Of a DNA stretch of 5,738 bases, positions 1-3,432 are shown one piece after another. The number at the start of each line of letters is the position of its first letter. Positions within the stretch are counted from its first letter, which is position 1. The stretch covers positions 3,059-8,796 of the forward strand of contig JAQTYS010000109.1 in the NCBI GenBank assembly GCA_028688175.1. Direction: 5' to 3'. Made by a program: the position numbers and the translations under genes. The notes beneath the pieces are model-generated. The model saw only the letters and a list, made by a program, of their open reading frames with translations, was not told the DNA's origin and made no database searches. Origin of the DNA: Methanothrix sp. (GTDB lineage: Archaea > Halobacteriota > Methanosarcinia > Methanotrichales > Methanotrichaceae).

Positions 1-140
1 TTTTGCCTGGCGCATCTCTTGGGATGCCGTCTCGATTGAATCCGCCAGATCCTGGTGTACACCGATCTCAGCTAAAACAACATTGTTTTCGTAAGGAAAG
101 AGCGAAAGCCAAATGTATGTCTCATGCTAGCTTGTCTCAT

Positions 141-151
141 GGAGATTGATC
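141..151 (+). promoter_or_regulatory. Ribosome binding site of the MFS transporter gene
   Basis: The sequence GGAGATTGATC matches the archaeal anti-Shine-Dalgarno complement GGAGGTGATC in two blocks, GGAG (141-144) and TGATC (147-151), with a small internal mismatch or bulge. TGATC ends four bases before the TTG at 156. An in-frame TGA at 147-149 rules out any start further upstream, so this site fixes the unusual TTG start. Confidence 0.6.
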
Positions 152-155
152 TGAT

Positions 156-1385
156 TTGCCCAAAGACAAGAACGCCCTATTAGCCGTCTTCGGCGCTTGC
201 GTTGCCATCTTCTGGCCGGGCGCTCTCACCTTCGGTTTTCCCGGAGTCATGGCTCCCATCTGGCAGGAGATGTTTCACGTAGGTCGGGCCGCCACGGGCT
301 TGACCATCTTCTTCATGCTCGCCGCTGTGGGCGCTTTCATGTTCCTGGTGGGCCGCTGGCAGGAGCGCTGGGGCTTGCGACGCATGATCGTTCTTGGCGT
401 AATTCTCACCGCCTTCGCCTCGCTCGTGGTTTCTGGAGCCGGATCGATTTACACCGTCTACCTCTGGGCTTTTATTAACGGAATGGCCTCCAGCTTCGTC
501 TACGTCCCGGCCCTGACACTGGTACAGTGGTGCTACCCGAAAAGGAGGGGCCTGGTGGCAGGTCTGGTGAGCATGGTCTTTGGCATCTCGGCTGCCATCA
601 TGTCGCCGCTCTTTGCAGAGATGCTCTCTGCCTTCGGCTATCAATTAATGAACCTCCTTTTGGCCGTTCTCACCCTTTCCATCGGCCTTCTGGGAGCTTA
701 CCTTGCTAAGGCCCCTCAGGCCTGGGAAGACGCCGCCTCTTATCGACGTGCCGGGAGCGCTGCCGCAAAACCAGCGCCGCAGGTCGTAACCTCATCAAGA
801 TCCTTTACCGTAAAAGAGAGCCTGCACACCAGAAGCTTCTGGCTACTCTGGATCACCTGGACCTTTGCAGGAGCTGCAGGCGTCTCCATGACACTTCTCG
901 CCACTGAATATGGACTCTTCCTGGGCTTTTCCTTGCCTTCAGCCATCCTCATCCTGACTGCCTTCAATCTCACCAACGGAATAAGCCGCATCATCAGCGG
1001 CCTCCTTTCCGATCGGTTTGGGCGAAATCAGGTCATGAGCCTGGCCTTCCTGGCTGCAGCCTTTGCCTACTTCCTCCTTCCCTGGGCCGATGGTCTGGGG
1101 GCCTGCACTCTGCTGGCAGCATTGGTAGGCTTTTCCTTCGGCACACTCTTCTCAGTCTCTGCACCATTGGTGGCGGACTGCTTCGGCCTGGATCACTTTG
1201 GAGCCATCTTCGGCCTGACCTTCGCTGCCTACGGCTTTGTGGCCGGGCCGCTGGGGCCCACCCTCTCAGGATACCTGCTGGATCTGACCGGGGACAACTT
1301 CTTACTGGTCTTCTTCTATCTGGGCGCCTTCTGTCTGCTGGCAAGCTTTTGCATCCGCCAGGTTGTGCCGCCGCACCAGGGGTGA
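156..1385 (+). CDS. MFS transporter, oxalate/formate antiporter (OFA)-like, substrate unknown
   Basis: This is a 409-residue inner-membrane secondary transporter, the usual length for a 12-helix major facilitator protein. Hydrophobic helices lie at roughly residues 8-30, 47-66, 77-96, 100-122, 132-154, 163-184, 227-249, 262-283, 292-310, 315-338, 349-371 and 382-401. A hydrophilic central loop at about 185-226 separates the two six-helix halves. The loop 2-3 signature is present in both halves: GRWQERWGLRR (66-76) and the better conserved SGLLSDRFGR (281-290). The stretch NGISRIISG before the second copy, with Arg278, is typical of OFA/monocarboxylate-type carriers. The helix 11 region (FGLTFAAYGFVAGPLGP) lacks the lysine that I recall as essential for oxalate in OxlT, so oxalate should not be assumed; a small carboxylate is only a guess. 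The start is TTG at 156, forced by the in-frame stop at 147-149 and backed by a good ribosome site; the next ATG would lose helix 1. The gene stands alone on its strand and converges with the cyclophilin pair. The family is secure, the substrate is not. Confidence 0.9.
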   Translation: MPKDKNALLAVFGACVAIFWPGALTFGFPGVMAPIWQEMFHVGRAATGLTIFFMLAAVGAFMFLVGRWQERWGLRRMIVLGVILTAFASLVVSGAGSIYTVYLWAFINGMASSFVYVPALTLVQWCYPKRRGLVAGLVSMVFGISAAIMSPLFAEMLSAFGYQLMNLLLAVLTLSIGLLGAYLAKAPQAWEDAASYRRAGSAAAKPAPQVVTSSRSFTVKESLHTRSFWLLWITWTFAGAAGVSMTLLATEYGLFLGFSLPSAILILTAFNLTNGISRIISGLLSDRFGRNQVMSLAFLAAAFAYFLLPWADGLGACTLLAALVGFSFGTLFSVSAPLVADCFGLDHFGAIFGLTFAAYGFVAGPLGPTLSGYLLDLTGDNFLLVFFYLGAFCLLASFCIRQVVPPHQG

Positions 1386-1451
1386 TGTGATATTATTGGT
1401 TTCAATTAGGCTCGATCTTTGCTAGTATTATCTCGAACTCGATGTAGGAAA

Positions 1452-1482
1452 GTGCAAAGTCCCGAAACACTCGGGACTTCAC
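1452..1482. terminator. Hairpin between convergent genes, possible transcription end
   Basis: A perfect 9-bp stem, AAGTCCCGA (1457-1465) with TCGGGACTT (1471-1479), closes a 5-base loop. It can be extended by GTG (1452-1454) pairing with CAC (1480-1482) if two bases bulge out. It sits between the 3' ends of the transporter gene and the cyclophilin pair. The minus strand also has a T5 run (A5 on + at 1488-1492) between the cyclophilin stop and the hairpin, which suits oligo-T dependent archaeal termination. No long T run follows the stem on either strand, so its role as a terminator is inferred from position. Confidence 0.45.
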
Positions 1483-1509
1483 AGACGAAAAAGGCAAAGC
1501 GAAATTGAG

Positions 1510-1992
1510 CTAGACGATCACCTTTGCGCTCTCTATCTTAACCTCTTTTATCGGCCGGTCGTTGGCTCCCTTCTTCACCTTGGCCATAGCATCCACCACA
1601 TCCATGCCCTCGATCACCTTCCCGAAGACAGGATGTTTGCTGTCCAGGAAATTGTTGTCCACCAGGTTGATGAAAAACTGACTGCCGCCAGTGTTCGGCC
1701 CGGCGTTGGCCATGCTGATGGTACCCCGATCGTTCTTGTTCTTGCGGCTTAGCTCATCCTTGATGGCATAGCCCGGACCCCCACAGCCTGTACCGGTGGG
1801 GTCTCCGCCCTGAACCATGAAGCCATCTATGATGCGGTGAAAGATTACTCCGTCATAAAATCCCTTTTCGACCAGCTTTTGGAAGTTGCCCGATGTGATG
1901 GGCGTGTCCTTGTAAAGCTGCAATGTGATGTCACCCATACTGGTCTTAAGCAGTACTTTGACACCATCTGTGTTTGATTTTCCCTCAACCAT
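1510..1992 (-). CDS. Cyclophilin-type peptidyl-prolyl cis-trans isomerase, cytoplasmic copy
   Basis: This enzyme catalyses cis-trans isomerisation of X-Pro bonds during protein folding. From the ATG at 1992 it is 160 residues, the size of a minimal prokaryotic cyclophilin. The cyclophilin core is complete: FHR with catalytic Arg53, the FMVQGGD strand with Gln61, the MANAGPNTGGSQFFI block (104-107 SQFF), and LDSKHPVFGKV with His120. The position of cyclosporin-binding Trp121 in human CypA is Phe115, as in many bacterial forms. There is no signal peptide or membrane helix, so it should act in the cytoplasm. A TTG at 2001 would add three residues, but it lies inside the sequence GGATTGAT (1997-2004), which is a well placed ribosome site for the ATG at 1992; I therefore prefer the ATG. 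It follows the secreted paralogue after 23 bases and is probably co-transcribed with it. Family and function are clear; in vivo clients are unknown. Confidence 0.93.
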   Translation of the reverse strand: MVEGKSNTDGVKVLLKTSMGDITLQLYKDTPITSGNFQKLVEKGFYDGVIFHRIIDGFMVQGGDPTGTGCGGPGYAIKDELSRKNKNDRGTISMANAGPNTGGSQFFINLVDNNFLDSKHPVFGKVIEGMDVVDAMAKVKKGANDRPIKEVKIESAKVIV

Positions 1993-2468
1993 ATTTATCA
2001 ATCCAATTAAAATAATTAAGATACCATCTTGGCCTCGATTATCTTTACATCATTGAGAGGCCGGTCATTGGCATCAGTTGGGACTTTGCCAATGGCATCT
2101 ACCACATCCATTCCGGCAACTACCTTTCCGAAGGCTGGATGTTTGCTATCCAGGAAGCTGTTGTCCACCAGATTGATGAAGAACTGACTGCCGCCAGTGT
2201 TCGGCCCGGCGTTGGCCATGCTGATGGTACCGCGATCGTTTCGATTGTGATCGGTAAACTCATCTTTGATGGTATAGCCCGGTCCGCCCATGCCTGTGCC
2301 CTCCGGATCTCCGCCCTGAATCATGAAACCGTTTATGACTCTATGGAAGATCACTCCATTGTAAAATCCCTTCTCCACCAGGCTCTTGAAATTTCCTGTC
2401 GTAATGGGCATGTCGTCGTAAAGCTGAATTGTGATATCGCCCATGCTGGTCTTCAAGAGAACCTTGGT
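1513..2468 (-). repeat. Tandem duplication of a cyclophilin domain
   Basis: Two 450-base coding segments, 1513-1962 and 2019-2468, encode the same 150-residue domain without gaps. Protein identity is about 76% by hand alignment. The longest exact DNA match I found is 50 bases, 1676-1725 against 2182-2231, covering the MANAGPNTGGSQF region. The segments differ in what precedes the domain: a signal peptide in one, a ten-residue hydrophilic leader in the other. Confidence 0.85.
1997..2004 (-). promoter_or_regulatory. Ribosome binding site choosing the ATG start of the downstream cyclophilin
   Basis: On the minus strand GGATTGAT, close to the archaeal consensus GGAGGTGAT, ends four bases before the ATG at 1992-1990. 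The competing TTG (2001-1999) is part of this site, so it is unlikely to be the start. The resemblance to the site before the transporter gene (GGAGATTGATC) suggests a genome-wide style of ribosome site. Confidence 0.5.
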
Positions 2469-2558
2469 CGCACTATCGTCTCCTGCCGCAGACGCAGAGC
2501 CTATGGCCAGGGCCAGCACCAGAATGCTGAAGGCTAAATAGAATATACTTCTCGTCAT
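2016..2558 (-). CDS. Cyclophilin-type peptidyl-prolyl cis-trans isomerase, secreted copy
   Basis: This 180-residue protein has an N-terminal Sec-type signal peptide: basic start MTRS, a hydrophobic core (about residues 5-20), and a likely cleavage site after Ala24 in the Ala-Ser-Ala motif (22-24). There is no cysteine after the cleavage site, so it is not a lipoprotein. The mature part is a full cyclophilin domain: FHR with catalytic Arg73, FMIQGGD with Gln81, GGSQFFI (SQFF at 124-127) and LDSKHPAFGKV with His140. Phe135 replaces the CypA tryptophan that binds cyclosporin. It should catalyse proline isomerisation of exported proteins outside the membrane. It is the first gene of a pair; the cytoplasmic paralogue follows after 23 bases and aligns without gaps over 150 residues (about 114 identical by hand count). 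The start is ATG at 2558, which gives the intact signal peptide; no strong ribosome site precedes it. Family call is near certain, export very likely. Confidence 0.93.
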   Translation of the reverse strand: MTRSIFYLAFSILVLALAIGSASAAGDDSATKVLLKTSMGDITIQLYDDMPITTGNFKSLVEKGFYNGVIFHRVINGFMIQGGDPEGTGMGGPGYTIKDEFTDHNRNDRGTISMANAGPNTGGSQFFINLVDNSFLDSKHPAFGKVVAGMDVVDAIGKVPTDANDRPLNDVKIIEAKMVS

Positions 2559-2576
2559 CTAGATCTACTATATCGA

Positions 2577-2588
2577 TAATAAATTAAA
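2577..2588 (-). promoter_or_regulatory. Candidate TATA-like element for the cyclophilin pair
   Basis: On the minus strand an AT-only stretch, TTTAATTTATTA, is preceded by the purine-rich GGGAAAGG, in the position of a TFB recognition element. Its centre is about 24 bases upstream of the ATG at 2558, which would give a leaderless or nearly leaderless transcript and fits the absence of a clear ribosome site. The match to the archaeal box A consensus is imperfect, so this is tentative. Confidence 0.3.
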
Positions 2589-2762
2589 GCCTTTCCCAGG
2601 AGTTGAGTAGTCTCTCTTCATTTAGTTGACCGATCTTTCGGGATCGCATGGATGGCAAGAGTGCGAGTTGATTGTATTCGATTGACTCACCACAAGTGCC
2701 ATTTTAAGCTGATGAGGTCTTTTGCTGCGGTTTTCATGTTCAACAACTTATAACGTCGGGGT

Positions 2763-2817
2763 AAAGGGGTGGAGAAAACCCGTCCCCTTCAGGGGATGGG
2801 ATGAATCGCACCCCTTT
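2763..2817 (+). repeat. Nested double inverted repeat at the left of the element remnant
   Basis: The outer stem is AAAGGGGTG (2763-2771) pairing perfectly with CACCCCTTT (2809-2817). Inside it CCCGTCCCC (2779-2787) pairs with GGGGATGGG (2792-2800) through nine pairs, one of them G-U, around the tetraloop TTCA. The 55-base structure would be very stable as RNA or single-stranded DNA. Its inner hairpin resembles the one at 3034-3056 in stem composition, loop and orientation, so it is probably part of an IS200/IS605-type end. Confidence 0.6.
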
Positions 2818-2944
2818 CATTACTTTCACGCCGCACAGATCAACTATATCTATACTGGCCGCAATCTCTGTGCAACCGTTAACCTTCAGACTTGCTTGGT
2901 CGGGAATACAAGTCAGTTGCCTGTACCATGTACCCTGTAAAGTC

Positions 2945-3067
2945 GAACTTGGATTGGGCAACAACGTAGTAGGCGCGGACTGCGTCGAATTCAAGCCTGT
3001 GGAGAACCCGAAGGTGCTCTGTGAAGCAGGAAGCCCTGCCCGTTCAGGGGCATGGGAGGAAGTCACT
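2945..3067 (+). pseudogene. tnpB: Relic of the TnpB C-terminus
   Basis: TnpB is the RNA-guided nuclease of IS200/IS605 elements. Here only about 41 codons resemble it: a LGLG stretch where TnpB proteins have the end of their NAAxNILxLGL helix, then VEFKPVEN (2984-3007), and EAGSPARSGAWEEVT (3023-3067). The pattern EF(K/T)PVE followed by EAGSP encoded over the right-end hairpin is one I recall from methanogen and haloarchaeal TnpB tails. The upstream zinc-finger cysteines and the RuvC-like catalytic acidic residues are absent, and no frame to the left restores them, so this is a fragment and not a gene. The frame stays open to 3103 without a sensible protein end. The assignment rests on remembered family patterns and on the adjacent hairpin, not on a search. 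Confidence 0.45.
3034..3056 (+). repeat. Right-end type hairpin of the element remnant
   Basis: CCCTGCCC (3034-3041) pairs with GGGCA (3048-3052) and GGG (3054-3056), leaving T3053 bulged and GTTCAG as the loop. It is followed by AGGAAGTCAC, ending at 3066. In complete IS200/IS605 elements such a hairpin is the substrate recognised by TnpA and also forms the 3' part of the omega-RNA bound by TnpB. Confidence 0.55.
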
Positions 3068-3140
3068 ATCGGCAGACCACCAAATTTGGACGTGATATCG
3101 TAACATCTTCATACAACTCTGAGGAAAATCGAGCCACATC

Positions 3141-3395
3141 TCACGTCTTCATAGCCCGGCTTTCATCGATCACAATATAGTCCTTGATTGCCACCACTGA
3201 AGCAAAGGGGATGAGCACAAACCTTCCGTCCTCCCTGTATTTCGAACGGTTCAGCTCACGGTTCGGCTTGACCAACAGGTCCACCAGCTTTCCCGTCTGC
3301 ACCTCAAAGATCATATCCTCCAAATCGCCCAACACCATACCATCGATGTTTACGATCTCTTTTCCAGCAATGCTTCCCGAGAACACCTTTCCCAT
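3141..3395 (-). CDS. PRC-barrel domain protein
   Basis: This is an 84-residue protein consisting of a single PRC-barrel fold, a small beta-barrel related to the one in photosynthetic reaction centre H subunits and in RimM. The family pattern is clear: an N-terminal strand (KVFSGSIAGKEIVN), the turn DGMVLGDLEDMIFE, then TGKLVDLLVKPN, and the final strands RFVLIPFASVVAIKDYIVID. Stand-alone versions are common in methanogens, and their exact role is not established; a binding or adaptor role is usually suggested. There are no catalytic motifs, signal peptide or membrane segments, so it should be cytosolic. A GTG at 3404 would add three residues, but the ribosome site AGGTGA (3401-3406) overlaps it and sits five bases before the ATG at 3395, so I use the ATG. 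It follows the CDC48 gene by 37 bases on the same strand, probably in one transcript, which hints at but does not prove a link to the ATPase. Confidence 0.85.
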   Translation of the reverse strand: MGKVFSGSIAGKEIVNIDGMVLGDLEDMIFEVQTGKLVDLLVKPNRELNRSKYREDGRFVLIPFASVVAIKDYIVIDESRAMKT

Positions 3396-3400
3396 TCCCC

Positions 3401-3406
3401 TCACCT
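3401..3406 (-). promoter_or_regulatory. Ribosome binding site of the PRC-barrel gene
   Basis: AGGTGA on the minus strand is an exact piece of the archaeal consensus AGGAGGTGATC. It ends five bases before the ATG at 3395-3393. The alternative GTG at 3404-3402 is part of this site, so the site decides the start. Confidence 0.6.
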
Positions 3407-3432
3407 ATAATCCCTTTCATTTGATAAATGCA

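Larger units (their letters stand above)
2761..3066 (+). mobile_element. Remnant or non-autonomous derivative of an IS200/IS605 (IS1341-type) element
   Basis: This stretch lies in the only long gene-free region of the window (2559-3140). Its right end has the typical layout of a tnpB element end: a GC-rich hairpin (CCCTGCCC, loop GTTCAG, GGGCATGGG, 3034-3056) followed by GGAGGAAGTCAC, much like the familiar right-end pattern GAAGCCC..TTCAGGG..GGGAGGATGTCAC. About 240 bases to the left is a second hairpin with a TTCA loop followed by GATGAATCGC. Between them one frame still resembles a TnpB C-terminus. No tnpA or full tnpB is present, so the element cannot move by itself. The right boundary (TCAC at 3063-3066) is fairly supported; the left boundary is uncertain and could lie some tens of bases earlier. 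The remaining gene-free parts, 2589-2760 and 3067-3140, show nothing I can assign beyond a small 5-bp hairpin at 2631-2646. Confidence 0.55.

Noticed and set aside
180..644. 154-codon minus-strand frame inside the transporter gene
   Set aside because: It is antisense to a clear 12-helix transporter; the product is rich in His, Glu and Gly without any fold pattern, as expected of a reverse reading of GC-rich hydrophobic codons.
2139..2537. 132-codon plus-strand frame over the secreted cyclophilin
   Set aside because: It is antisense to a certain cyclophilin gene and has no recognisable domain or ribosome site.
2631..2646. Small inverted repeat CGATC-6-GATCG as an operator
   Set aside because: A 5-bp stem with a 6-base loop is easily found by chance and is not placed near a recognisable promoter element.
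2722..2940. 72-codon plus-strand frame in the gene-free region
   Set aside because: It crosses the nested hairpin of the element remnant and shows no family pattern; the neighbouring frame carries the TnpB-like tail instead.
2763..3056. Two similar GC-rich hairpins as a possible CRISPR array
   Set aside because: Only two imperfect copies about 250 bases apart, with no regular spacing; an insertion-element end explains them better.
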